Assembly (NCBI RefSeq): GCF_038446665.1
Contig: NZ_CP151802.1
Coordinates: 3,534,001-3,598,000 of the forward strand
Source: Lysobacter sp. FW306-1B-D06B
Lineage (GTDB): Bacteria; Pseudomonadota; Gammaproteobacteria; Xanthomonadales; Xanthomonadaceae
Reading direction: 5' to 3'
Length of the DNA stretch: 64,000 bases
Positions 8,324 through 16,899 of this stretch are shown one piece after another (position 1 is the stretch's first letter; every line of letters starts with the position of its first letter). The notes under the pieces are model-generated. The model was not told where the DNA came from. It did no database searches and saw only the letters and a program-made list of their open reading frames with translations. A program made the position numbers and the translations under genes.

Positions 8324-8326
8324 AAG

Positions 8327-9223
8327 TCAATCGTGATACCCGAACGCCCGCAACGCCGCCTCGTCGTCCGACCAACCCTCGCGCACGCGCACCCAGGTTT
8401 CCAGGAACACCTTGCTGCCGAACAGGCGCTCCATCTGCTGACGCGCCTTGGCGCCGATCTCGCGCAGGCGTTCGCCGCCCTTGCCGATCACGATGGCCTT
8501 CTGGCCGTCGCGCTCGACCCAGATCACCGCGCCGATGCGCAGCAGGTTGCCGTCGACCTCGAACTTTTCGATCTCCACCGTCGTCGCATACGGCAGTTCC
8601 TCGCCGAGCTGACGCATCAACTGTTCGCGCACCATCTCGCCAGCGAGGAACCGCTGGCTCTTGTCGGTGATCTCGTCCTCGCCGTACAGCGCGGGCTGTT
8701 CGGGCAAGTGGGCCAGGACGGTCTTCACCAGCGCGTCCAGGCCGCTGCGCTTGAGCGCAGAGATCGGATGCACGCCCGCGAAGTCGCGGCCTTCGCTGAT
8801 CTTCGCCAGGTAAGGCAGCAGCGTGCCCTTGTCCTTGATCCGGTCGACCTGGTTGACGACCAGCACGACCGGCACACCGGCCTTCTTGAGCGCGTCGTAG
8901 GCCAGCGCGTCGTCGTCGTCCCACTGACCGGCGCGCACGACCAGCACGGCGGCGTCGACGCCTTCCACGGCACCGCGCGCGGCGCGGTTCATCCAGCGGT
9001 TCATCGCCCGCTTCTGTTCGCGATGAATGCCGGGGGTGTCGACCAGCAGCAACTGGCCTTCCGGGAAGGTGGCGATGCCCAGCAACTGGTGCCGGGTCGT
9101 CTGCGGACGGTTGGAGGTGATGCTGACCTTCGCGCCGACCAGGGCGTTCACGAGGGTGGACTTGCCGACGTTGGGACGGCCGATGACGGCCACGTGGCCG
9201 GCGCGATGAGCGGGGGTATTCAT
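8327..9223 (-). CDS. era: GTPase Era
   Basis: Era is the essential GTPase that binds the 3' end of 16S rRNA and guides 30S assembly. The 298-residue protein has the P-loop GRPNVGKS (15-22), switch II DTPGI, the guanine-specificity motif NQVD, and a C-terminal KH domain ([28 protein letters not shown]). Length is standard. It follows rnc by 292 bp rather than overlapping it as in many proteobacteria. Confidence 0.97.
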   Translation of the reverse strand: MNTPAHRAGHVAVIGRPNVGKSTLVNALVGAKVSITSNRPQTTRHQLLGIATFPEGQLLLVDTPGIHREQKRAMNRWMNRAARGAVEGVDAAVLVVRAGQWDDDDALAYDALKKAGVPVVLVVNQVDRIKDKGTLLPYLAKISEGRDFAGVHPISALKRSGLDALVKTVLAHLPEQPALYGEDEITDKSQRFLAGEMVREQLMRQLGEELPYATTVEIEKFEVDGNLLRIGAVIWVERDGQKAIVIGKGGERLREIGAKARQQMERLFGSKVFLETWVRVREGWSDDEAALRAFGYHD

Positions 9224-9515
9224 GCGGGAATTGTAAGCGCGTGGGTGTCAGGGACGCGGGTTCGGCGCATCCGGTTCATGCGAGCAGGGACATCGGGCGG
9301 TTCTGGACGGCCCGATGGCGGCAGTTCGGCCTCCCGGCCGGGTCGAGTCCGGCCGGAGATGGCGAGCGATCGAGTGCCTCGCTTGCGGTGGCGCCCAGGG
9401 GCCGCCGGCTCGGCCATCCTGTGGACGGCCAGACATGCATATCTGCGGATTTGGGTTTGCCACGCCGGTCTCGCCCCAGATGCGGACGGCCATTACACCG
9501 TGCAGCGTCGAGCGC
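9224..9515. other. rnc-era intergenic region without a gene
   Basis: This 292-bp stretch shows no credible gene on either strand. It holds a small inverted repeat (CATCGGGC...GCCCGATG, about 9289-9317). A promoter for era may lie here, but I cannot point to a convincing one. Confidence 0.5.
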
Positions 9516-10175
9516 TCAGCGCTCCTGCAGATGCTCGAGCACGGCCTCGGCCGCGGCCTGCTCGGCGGCGCGACGCGAACTGCCGACGCCCTCGGCCACC
9601 AGCGAAGGCTGGCTGAGTGTGCAGCTCACCTGGAAACTCTTGGCGTGATCCTCGCCGGATTCGGCCAGCAGGGCATACACCGGCAGCGGCTTCTGCCGGG
9701 CCTGCAGCCATTCCTGCAGGCGGGTCTTGGCATCCTTGCCGACCTTGTGCGGCGGCGGCAGTGCGGCGATGGCGTCCTGGAACCACGGCATCACCGCAGC
9801 GCGGCAGGTGTCGAAGTCCGAATCCAGGTAGATCGCGGCGATCACCGCTTCCAGCGCGTCGGCCAGGATGGAGTCGCGCCGATGGCCGCCGGACTTCATT
9901 TCGCCCGGACCGAGCGTGAGGCGGGCGCCCAACTCCAGCGTGCGCGCGATCGGCGCCAGTGCCGATTCGCGTACCAGTTCGGCCCGGGCGCGGGTCAGCG
10001 CGCCCTCGTCGGCCTTGGGCCAGTGCACGTACAGCGCTTCGGCGACGATCAGGTTTACCAGTGCGTCGCCGAGGAATTCCAGGCGCTCGTTATGCGGAGC
10101 GCCTGCACTTCGGTGGGTCAGGGCCTGCTGCAGCAGTTCCGGACGGGTGAAGCGATGGCCGATGCGATCAATCAT
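9516..10175 (-). CDS. rnc: Ribonuclease III
   Basis: RNase III cleaves double-stranded RNA in rRNA precursors and mRNA. The 219-residue protein has the signature [11 protein letters not shown] (E33-D37 region), the second catalytic pair in [13 protein letters not shown] (D106, E109) and a C-terminal double-stranded RNA-binding domain from about residue 147 ([11 protein letters not shown] ... [13 protein letters not shown]). The ATG at 10175 overlaps the end of the DUF4845 gene by 8 bases, suggesting translational coupling. Confidence 0.97.
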   Translation of the reverse strand: MIDRIGHRFTRPELLQQALTHRSAGAPHNERLEFLGDALVNLIVAEALYVHWPKADEGALTRARAELVRESALAPIARTLELGARLTLGPGEMKSGGHRRDSILADALEAVIAAIYLDSDFDTCRAAVMPWFQDAIAALPPPHKVGKDAKTRLQEWLQARQKPLPVYALLAESGEDHAKSFQVSCTLSQPSLVAEGVGSSRRAAEQAAAEAVLEHLQER

Positions 10176-10545
10176 CCGAACCGCGCGCGAGCTGCTGCTC
10201 GGCGTTGAAGTGACCCACGATGTCGAAGTTGCCGATCAACTGGCGACGGACTTCGTAGTCCACGGTCATCAGGTAGCCCGAATCACGGCGCGCCAGCTTG
10301 ACGTCGGCGGGCTTCACGTTGTCGGCGTAGCTCACGTACAGGCGGCGGAAGAAGGCGTCCTTGATACGGCCCGGGTCCTGCTGGCTGATGCCCGATTCCT
10401 GGGACATCTGCTTCAGGGCCTGCTTCACGGCGAAGTACTCCGAGTACATCGGAATGACCTTCATGCCCATGTAGATGAACACGCCGACCACACCCAGCAC
10501 GATGACGAACCCGATCAGGGTCATGCCGCTCTGCGTACGCTTCAT
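10168..10545 (-). CDS. DUF4845 family membrane protein (prepilin-like N-terminus)
   Basis: This 125-residue protein has a single N-terminal hydrophobic segment ([22 protein letters not shown]) that looks like a type IV prepilin or pseudopilin stem, followed by a short soluble domain. It matches the DUF4845 family, which is regularly encoded between lepB and rnc in gammaproteobacteria; no role is established. I chose the ATG at 10545 (MKRTQSG); an upstream frame extension to 10605 has no support. It overlaps rnc by 8 bases. Confidence 0.85.
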   Translation of the reverse strand: MKRTQSGMTLIGFVIVLGVVGVFIYMGMKVIPMYSEYFAVKQALKQMSQESGISQQDPGRIKDAFFRRLYVSYADNVKPADVKLARRDSGYLMTVDYEVRRQLIGNFDIVGHFNAEQQLARGSDD

Positions 10546-10613
10546 TTCACCAATCCCCCATGAGGTTGCATTGCCACGGTGCCGGCGCATTCCCCTCGCC
10601 GGCACACGCAGTA

Positions 10614-11399
10614 TTACTGGATCTTGTTGCCGATGCGCGAGGTGTCCACGCCACCGTCGATGTTCATCCAGATCAGGAACGCCTTGCCGCGCAGATTCTG
10701 CTCCGGCAGGAAGCCCCAGTATCGGCTGTCCTCGCTGTTGTCGCGGTTGTCGCCCATCACGAAATAGTGACCCGGCGGCACGATCCAGTCGCCTTCGCCC
10801 TGGTCGATGAACGGCAGGTTGGTGCGCTCCAGGATGTGATGCTGGCGGCCGAGCAGGTCTTCCTGCAGTTCCTCGGCGCCGGTCATTTCCGTGCCGTTGC
10901 CCTTGCCCTGATAGACGCCGACGGTCGCGTACGAAAGCGCCTTGCCGTTCACGCTGACCTGGTTGTCGTGATAGCCGATGCGGTCGCCCGGCAGGCCGAC
11001 GACGCGCTTGATCCAGTCCTGGTCCGGATGGTGCGGCGGACGGAAGACGACGACATCGCCACGCTGCGGCTCGCCGAGGGCGACGAACTTGCTGTTGGTG
11101 ATCGGCAGACGCAGGCCGTAGGTGAACTTGTTGACCAGGATGAAGTCCCCGGTCAGCAGCGTCGGCATCATCGAGTTGGACGGGATGCGGAACGGCTCGG
11201 CCACGAAGCTTCGCAGGATCAGCACCACCGCCAGGACCGGGAAGAACGCCTTGGAGTAGTCGACGACGATCGGCTCCTTGCCGTCGTCGAGCAGACCTTG
11301 TCGCGCCTCGCGACGTCTGGCCAGGAAGAGCTTGTCGAGCAGCCAGACCAGGCCGGTGAACAGCGTCAGGACGACCAGGGCGATTTCAAACCAGCGCAT
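10614..11399 (-). CDS. lepB: Signal peptidase I
   Basis: LepB cleaves signal peptides of exported proteins on the periplasmic face of the inner membrane. The 261-residue protein has two N-terminal membrane segments (FEIALVVLTLFTGLVWLL and FFPVLAVVLILRSFV), the catalytic Ser76 in PSNSMMPTL and catalytic Lys131 in KRVVGLPGD, followed by the GDNRDNSEDSR signature. It lies 186 bp downstream of lepA on the same strand, the classic lepA-lepB order. Confidence 0.97.
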   Translation of the reverse strand: MRWFEIALVVLTLFTGLVWLLDKLFLARRREARQGLLDDGKEPIVVDYSKAFFPVLAVVLILRSFVAEPFRIPSNSMMPTLLTGDFILVNKFTYGLRLPITNSKFVALGEPQRGDVVVFRPPHHPDQDWIKRVVGLPGDRIGYHDNQVSVNGKALSYATVGVYQGKGNGTEMTGAEELQEDLLGRQHHILERTNLPFIDQGEGDWIVPPGHYFVMGDNRDNSEDSRYWGFLPEQNLRGKAFLIWMNIDGGVDTSRIGNKIQ

Positions 11400-11585
11400 G
11401 CAGGCTCCTCGGGAGAGCGGTGTACGGGAAGACGGAGGGGTGGACCGGAGCCGGACAGCGGGGTGTTCCCCGGCACCCTGCCACCGGCAGGATAACGGCG
11501 GGCGTGCCGTCCGTCATGGGTGAAGCTCTCCCGATACCCGCGGGAACTTCCTCCCGCGCCGTAGGGAAACGCCGCGCCATCCCCT

Positions 11586-13379
11586 TTACTTGCTGTCCAC
11601 CTGCAGGACGGCCAGGAAGGCCTCCTGCGGGATCTCGACGCGGCCGACCTGCTTCATCCGCTTCTTGCCCTCTTTCTGCTTCTCGAGGAGCTTCTTCTTG
11701 CGGGAGATGTCGCCGCCGTAGCACTTGGCCAGCACGTTCTTGCGCATCGCCTTGACCGTGCTGCGGGCGATGATCTGCGAGCCGATGGCCGCCTGGATCG
11801 CCACGTCGAACATCTGGCGCGGGATGAGTTCCTTCATCTTCTCGCACAGGTCGCGACCACGACGATCGGCGTGGCTGCGGTGCGTGATGATGGACAGCGC
11901 GTCGACCTTGTCGCCGTTGATGAGCGTGTCCACGCGCACGAACGGACCGGCGGAGAAGCGCAGGAAGTGGTAGTCCAGCGAGGCGTAGCCGCGACTGACC
12001 GACTTGAGCTTGTCGAAGAAGTCCAGGACGACTTCGGCCATCGGCAGCTCATAGCTGATCTGCACCTGCCCGCCCATGTATTGGATGCCGATCTGCACGC
12101 CGCGCTTTTCTTCGCACAGCGTGATCACGTTGCCCACGTAGTCCGGCGGCGTGAGGATGTTGGCACGGATGATCGGTTCGCGGATTTCCTCGACCATGTT
12201 CACCGGCGGCAGCTTGGCCGGGTTGTCCATCGGCACGATGGTGCCGTCGGTCTTGAGGACTTCGTAGATCACCGTCGGCGCGGTGCTGATGAGGTTGAGG
12301 TTGTACTCGCGCTCCAGGCGCTCCTGCACGATTTCCATGTGCAGCATGCCCAGGAAGCCGCAGCGGAAACCGAAGCCCATCGCTTCGGAGCTTTCCGGCT
12401 CGAAACGCAGCGCCGCGTCGTTGAGGCGCAGCTTGTCCAATGCTTCGCGCAGGTCCGGGTAGTCTTCGGCATCCACCGGGAATAGGCCGGCGAACACGCG
12501 CGGCTGCATTTCCTGGAAACCCGGCAGCGGCTTGGCGGCGGGGTCGCCGGCGAGGGTCAGCGTGTCGCCGACCGGTGCGCCGTGCACGTCCTTGATGGAC
12601 GCGTGGATCCAGCCGACCTCGCCCGCGCCGAGCTTGGGCAGGTCCTTGCGCTTGGGCGTGAACACGCCGACCTTGTCGACCTGGTGCGTGCGGCCGGTGG
12701 ACATCACCAGCAGCTTGTCGCCGGGCTTGATCTCGCCCTGCATCACGCGCACCAGCGACACCACGCCCAGGTAGTTGTCGAACCAGGAGTCGATGATCAG
12801 CGCCTGCAGCTTGTCGGTGTCGCGCGGCTTCGGCGGCGGGATGCGATGTACGATCGCCTCCAGCACGTCCACCACGTTCAGGCCGGTCTTGGCGCTGATG
12901 GCGACCGCGTCCTCGGCGTCGATGCCGATGACGGCTTCGATCTCGGCCTTGGCGCGTTCGATGTCGGCCGTGGGCAGGTCGATCTTGTTGAGCACCGGCA
13001 CCACTTCCAGGCCCTGCTCCACCGCCGTGTAGCAGTTGGCGACGGACTGCGCTTCAACGCCCTGCGCGGCGTCGACGACCAGCAGCGCGCCTTCGCACGC
13101 GGCCAGCGAACGGCTGACTTCGTAGCTGAAGTCGACGTGGCCGGGCGTGTCGATGAAGTTCAGGAAGTAGGTCTGCCCATCCTTCGCCTTGTACGGCAGC
13201 GAAACGGACTGCGCCTTGATGGTGATGCCACGCTCGCGCTCGATCGGGTTGGAATCGAGCACCTGCGCTTCCATCTCGCGGGCCTCGAGGCCGCCACAGA
13301 GCTGGATGATGCGGTCGGCGAGGGTCGACTTGCCGTGGTCGACGTGGGCGATGATGGAGAAGTTTCTGATCTGCTGCAT
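11586..13379 (-). CDS. lepA: Elongation factor 4 (LepA)
   Basis: LepA is a ribosome-associated GTPase related to EF-G and implicated in ribosome assembly and back-translocation. The 597-residue sequence starts with [14 protein letters not shown] (P-loop 11-19), then [14 protein letters not shown], and the LepA-specific C-terminal region ([25 protein letters not shown]). Length is exactly as expected for the family. Confidence 0.98.
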   Translation of the reverse strand: MQQIRNFSIIAHVDHGKSTLADRIIQLCGGLEAREMEAQVLDSNPIERERGITIKAQSVSLPYKAKDGQTYFLNFIDTPGHVDFSYEVSRSLAACEGALLVVDAAQGVEAQSVANCYTAVEQGLEVVPVLNKIDLPTADIERAKAEIEAVIGIDAEDAVAISAKTGLNVVDVLEAIVHRIPPPKPRDTDKLQALIIDSWFDNYLGVVSLVRVMQGEIKPGDKLLVMSTGRTHQVDKVGVFTPKRKDLPKLGAGEVGWIHASIKDVHGAPVGDTLTLAGDPAAKPLPGFQEMQPRVFAGLFPVDAEDYPDLREALDKLRLNDAALRFEPESSEAMGFGFRCGFLGMLHMEIVQERLEREYNLNLISTAPTVIYEVLKTDGTIVPMDNPAKLPPVNMVEEIREPIIRANILTPPDYVGNVITLCEEKRGVQIGIQYMGGQVQISYELPMAEVVLDFFDKLKSVSRGYASLDYHFLRFSAGPFVRVDTLINGDKVDALSIITHRSHADRRGRDLCEKMKELIPRQMFDVAIQAAIGSQIIARSTVKAMRKNVLAKCYGGDISRKKKLLEKQKEGKKRMKQVGRVEIPQEAFLAVLQVDSK

Positions 13380-13496
13380 GCGAGGCCGCGCGGGGCTAGC
13401 CGTTCCTTGAAATCAACGCGCGATTATCGCACAGGCCCCGCGACTGCCGGCCCCGCGCGCCTTTGGAGCGGCGCGGAACCGGCCGGGACGCGGCCA

Positions 13497-15038
13497 TCAG
13501 CCGGTCTGGGCGTCCTGTGCGGTGACGGCGATGAACTGGGTCGAGCCCTGGCGGCGCACCAGCAGCATGACGGTGTCGCCGCTCTTGACCGAGGCCAGCT
13601 CGCGGTCCAGGGCCGAGGCGCTGCCCACGGACGTGCGACCGACCTGCAGCACCACGTCGCCCGGTCGCAGGCCAGCTTCGGCGCCGGAGTCGCCCGGATT
13701 GCGGATCAGCACGCCCTCGCCCGTGCGCAGGCCCATCCGCTGGCGGTCGTTGGCCGAGAGATCCTGGCCGATCACGCCCAGCGCATTGCCGTTGGACGGA
13801 CGCGACGGCGCGCTGTCGGAGGCGGGGCGCGGAGCCGAGCCGCCGGCCAGATCGTCCAGTTCATTGACCGTGACGGTCTTCTCCACCGAACGGCCGTCGC
13901 GGAACACGGTGACCTTGGTCTTCGTGCCCGGGGCCATCGAACCGATGATCGGCGGCAGGTCGGCGGAGTCGTTGATGGTGCGACCGTCGACCGAGCGGAT
14001 CACGTCGCCGCGCTCGATGCCGGCCTTCTCGGCCGGGCTGCCGGGCAGCACTTCGGCGATCAGCGCGCCATTGCCGTCCGGCAGGCCTGCACTCTTGGCC
14101 AACTCCGCCGTCAGCTGCTGCACCTGCACGCCCAACTGGCCGCGGCTGACCTTGCCGGTCGAGCGCAGCTGTTCGGCCGCGCTCATCGCCACGTCGATCG
14201 GGATGGCGAAACTCACGCCCATGTAGCCGCCGGAATTGCTGAAGATCTGCGAATTGATGCCGACCACTTCGCCGCTCGTGTTGAGCAGCGGACCGCCCGA
14301 GTTGCCCTGGTTGATGGCGACGTCGGTCTGGATGAAAGGCACGTAACGCTGGTTCGCATACGGATTGCTGCGGCCGACCGCGCTGACGATGCCGGCGGTG
14401 ACCGAGTGATCCAGACCGAACGGCGAACCGATCGCGATCACCCATTGACCGGCCTTGGCCGAGTTGGCCGGCGCCATGCGCAGGAACGGCAGGCCCTTGC
14501 CGTCGATCTTGAGAAGGGCGACATCGGACTGCTCATCGCTGCCGACGACCTTGGCAGTGAACTCGCGACGGTCGGACAGCGTGACGGTCACGTTGTCGGC
14601 GCCTTCGACGACGTGGTGGTTGGTCATCACGTAACCGTCGGCGGACATCAGGAAGCCGCTGCCCAGCGACGTGCCGCCGCCACCGCGCGGACCGCGCGGG
14701 CCACCCGGACCGCCGGGGCCGCCCGGGAACGGCATGTCGTCGCCGAAGAAGCGACGGAAGATTTCAGGAATCTGTTCTTCGTCGGGCATCTGCGAGCGCG
14801 CATTGCGACGCGGCGTCACTTCGGCGCGGATGTTGACCACGGCCGGCCCGACGCGCTGCACCAGGTTGGTGAAGTCAGGCAGACCCGACACCAGCGTCGG
14901 CGCCGGCGCCGATGCAGGCGGCGCCGCGATCGGATTGGCGGGCGGCTGAGCGGTGCACGCGACCGGCAGAGCCGCGGCGATCGCAGTCACCAGGAACATG
15001 CTGCGCAAAGGAGTGAGTTGCATCCGGTTCATCGGCAT
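13497..15038 (-). CDS. mucD: Do-like periplasmic serine protease (MucD/DegP family)
   Basis: The 513-residue enzyme is an HtrA-family protease/chaperone of the periplasm. After an N-terminal signal (MFLVTAIAAALPVACTAQ) come the trypsin-like domain with catalytic His142 (TNHHVVEG), Asp172 (SDVALLK) and Ser247 (GNSGGPLL), and two PDZ domains (around 290-380 and 415-505). The loop at 106-123 is a run of Gly-Pro-Arg, longer and more glycine-rich than usual. It is the third gene of rpoE-rseA-mucD, so it is expected to belong to the RpoE envelope-stress response. A start at 15032 is also possible. Confidence 0.94.
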   Translation of the reverse strand: MPMNRMQLTPLRSMFLVTAIAAALPVACTAQPPANPIAAPPASAPAPTLVSGLPDFTNLVQRVGPAVVNIRAEVTPRRNARSQMPDEEQIPEIFRRFFGDDMPFPGGPGGPGGPRGPRGGGGTSLGSGFLMSADGYVMTNHHVVEGADNVTVTLSDRREFTAKVVGSDEQSDVALLKIDGKGLPFLRMAPANSAKAGQWVIAIGSPFGLDHSVTAGIVSAVGRSNPYANQRYVPFIQTDVAINQGNSGGPLLNTSGEVVGINSQIFSNSGGYMGVSFAIPIDVAMSAAEQLRSTGKVSRGQLGVQVQQLTAELAKSAGLPDGNGALIAEVLPGSPAEKAGIERGDVIRSVDGRTINDSADLPPIIGSMAPGTKTKVTVFRDGRSVEKTVTVNELDDLAGGSAPRPASDSAPSRPSNGNALGVIGQDLSANDRQRMGLRTGEGVLIRNPGDSGAEAGLRPGDVVLQVGRTSVGSASALDRELASVKSGDTVMLLVRRQGSTQFIAVTAQDAQTG

Positions 15039-15150
15039 GGGCCTTGGAGAAATCGTTGGGTGAGTGTGGGCTTTGACGCCGTTGCGGGGGCGCGAAATGG
15101 AAGGGGAAGCGGGGCCGATCCGATCGCGCTGCGACGCGGACCCGCGGGTA

Positions 15151-16032
15151 TCAGTTGCGCGGCTCGCGGTCGGCCGGCGCCTCGTTACCGGACGGCGCGG
15201 CCGCCTGCGGCTCGAAGGGATAGAACGACGGCGACACCGGGCTGCTCGTCCCGAAACTCGCCGTCATCGCGCCATTGCCGGAGTACTGCGGTAGCACCGC
15301 GCGCGGCCAGGGTCGCGAAGCAGGCTCCATGTGCTCGGGCTGGAACGGCTTCGGCGTGGGCGGCGCGGCAACTTCGGCGACTGCGGATTGCGGAAGCGCG
15401 GCCGTCGCAACGGCTGCGGGCAGTTCGCTCTGGCGGTTGCCGCGCAGCGCGGCGCGCTGGGTCTGTCCGCGCGAGGCGCGACGCTCGGTGGCGCGGCGTG
15501 GAACTTCGGCGACGGCGACGGCCACGGCGGCGGCGCTCAAGCCCAGCGAACGATCGGGGCCCGGCGCGTCGGGAACCTGCGGCGTCACGGGTGCGGTCAC
15601 CGGTGTGGTCGCCACGGCCGTAGCCGGCACCTCCGGCGCCGAGGCGCTCGCGACGCGCGCTGAGGGAGCAGAGGCATCGTCGGAGAACGGCCGCGTCACG
15701 AACAGCGCGGCCACGGCGACCGAGGCCGCCAACGCGCCGCCGATCCAGCCGCGACGTCCAGCGGCAGCACGGTGGTGCACGACCACCGTCTGCGTCGCCG
15801 TTTCCTGCTGGATGGCCAGTGCCACGCGTTCGGCGAAGCCGCTCGCGGCCACGCCCTGGGCCTGACCCCGCAGGGTGTCGCCATACAACTGCCAGCGCCC
15901 GACGGACTGGCGCCACTGCACGTCGTGACCGAGCCGCTTCAGCGCGAAGCGCGCTTCGTCGACGCGCAGTTCACCGTCGAACAGTGCACAAAGGGTTTCG
16001 CGGTCGTCGGGGGTTCGGGGTTCGGTAATCAT
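15151..16032 (-). CDS. rseA: Anti-sigma-E factor RseA
   Basis: The 293-residue protein has an N-terminal RseA domain that binds sigma-E (TLCALFDGELRVDEARFALKRL, with the DxxW-like WRQSVGRWQLYGD), one membrane span near 95-112 (WIGGALAASVAVAALFV) and a long low-complexity periplasmic tail rich in Ala, Pro and Val. Its start overlaps the rpoE stop by 4 bases. The periplasmic part is where regulated proteolysis would begin. No rseB lies next to it, unlike E. coli or Pseudomonas. Confidence 0.9.
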   Translation of the reverse strand: MITEPRTPDDRETLCALFDGELRVDEARFALKRLGHDVQWRQSVGRWQLYGDTLRGQAQGVAASGFAERVALAIQQETATQTVVVHHRAAAGRRGWIGGALAASVAVAALFVTRPFSDDASAPSARVASASAPEVPATAVATTPVTAPVTPQVPDAPGPDRSLGLSAAAVAVAVAEVPRRATERRASRGQTQRAALRGNRQSELPAAVATAALPQSAVAEVAAPPTPKPFQPEHMEPASRPWPRAVLPQYSGNGAMTASFGTSSPVSPSFYPFEPQAAAPSGNEAPADREPRN

Positions 16033-16649
16033 CGCTTGGCAGCTTCCGCGGGGTCGTGGTCGAGCAGAGGCCGCAGTTCGACATCGATCGCCTCTCGCGC
16101 GCGGAAAATGCGCGAACGGACGGTGCCGATGGGGCAGCCCATCTTCTGCGCGATCTCCTCGTAGCTCAGGCCGTCCACCTCGCGCAGGGTGATTGCGGCC
16201 CTCAATTCCTCAGGCAGTGCTTCGACCACACGCATGACCGTGCGTTCAATTTCCTGCCGCAGAAGTTCATGTTCCGGTGTGTCGGTATCCCGCAGTCGCG
16301 TGCCGGTGTCGAACAGCTCCGCTTCGCCGGCATCGACGTCGTCCGTCGGCGGGCGGCGGTTCTGTGCGACCAGGTGATTCTTGGCAGTGTTCACGGCGAT
16401 CCGGTGCAACCATGTATAGAACTGCGCGTCCCCACGGAAATTCGGCAGCGCCCGATAGGCGCGGATGAAGGTTTCCTGGGCCACGTCCTGGCATTCGCTC
16501 CAGTCGGCGATGTAGCGGCCGATCAGCGCGGTGATCCGATGCTGGTACTTGCGCACCAACGCATCGAACGCCGTGCTGTCGCCACGCTGCACGCGCGCGA
16601 CCAGCTCCTGGTCCAACTCAACATCCTTGGGCAACGTCATTTCGGCCAT
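16029..16649 (-). CDS. rpoE: RNA polymerase sigma factor RpoE (sigma-E)
   Basis: This 206-residue ECF sigma factor controls the envelope-stress regulon. Region 2 is visible in YQHRITALIGRYI and ECQDVAQETFIRAYRALPNFRGDAQFYTWLHRIAVN; region 4 in PEELRAAITLREVDGLSYEEIAQKMGCPIGTVRSRIFRAREAI. It is the first gene of rpoE-rseA-mucD and a candidate self-recognised promoter lies upstream. ATG codons at 16649 and 16640 are both possible; I keep the longer form. Confidence 0.96.
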   Translation of the reverse strand: MAEMTLPKDVELDQELVARVQRGDSTAFDALVRKYQHRITALIGRYIADWSECQDVAQETFIRAYRALPNFRGDAQFYTWLHRIAVNTAKNHLVAQNRRPPTDDVDAGEAELFDTGTRLRDTDTPEHELLRQEIERTVMRVVEALPEELRAAITLREVDGLSYEEIAQKMGCPIGTVRSRIFRAREAIDVELRPLLDHDPAEAAKR

Positions 16650-16690
16650 ACCGCTGCCGGCGCTCCTGTCAGCTCGGCCATGGCCGAACG

Positions 16691-16718
16691 AATGGACAGC
16701 CCCGTGGAAGGAAAGTTC
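16691..16718 (-). promoter_or_regulatory. Candidate sigma-E autoregulatory promoter of rpoE
   Basis: On the minus strand GAACTT (16718-16713) is followed after 16 bases by TCCATT (16696-16691), resembling a sigma-E promoter (GAACTT-N16-TCnnA), about 45 bases upstream of the rpoE start. The -10 match is imperfect. A second GAAC lies just upstream in the palindrome GAACGTTC. Confidence 0.4.
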
Positions 16719-16899
16719 AACGACGAACGTTCAACGGGGCGAGATTCGAATCAGGATCATTAATGGGGACGGGCCCGGGGGCCGCAAGCGCCGGCCGTCA
16801 CGGATCCGGGCGGGTCGCCGGACGCGACGGCGATTGACGCCGGCGAAACATCCTCGGGATGATAGCGGTCTCTCCATACCTGAACGGATGGTCCCGCAG

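Noticed and set aside
14671..14949. Gly/Pro-rich stretch as a possible collagen-like protein on the plus strand
   Set aside because: It is the reverse strand of the MucD loop coding for Gly-Pro-Arg repeats; mucD is certain.
12582..15623. Open frame of 1013 codons on the plus strand
   Set aside because: It runs antisense across lepA, mucD and rseA, which are certain genes; the translation is His/Arg/Asp-rich with no domain, as expected for the antisense of high-GC genes.
16531..16899. N-terminal extension of the FadB-like gene back to 16531
   Set aside because: It is antisense to rpoE and rich in Arg; the crotonase domain is complete from 16900.
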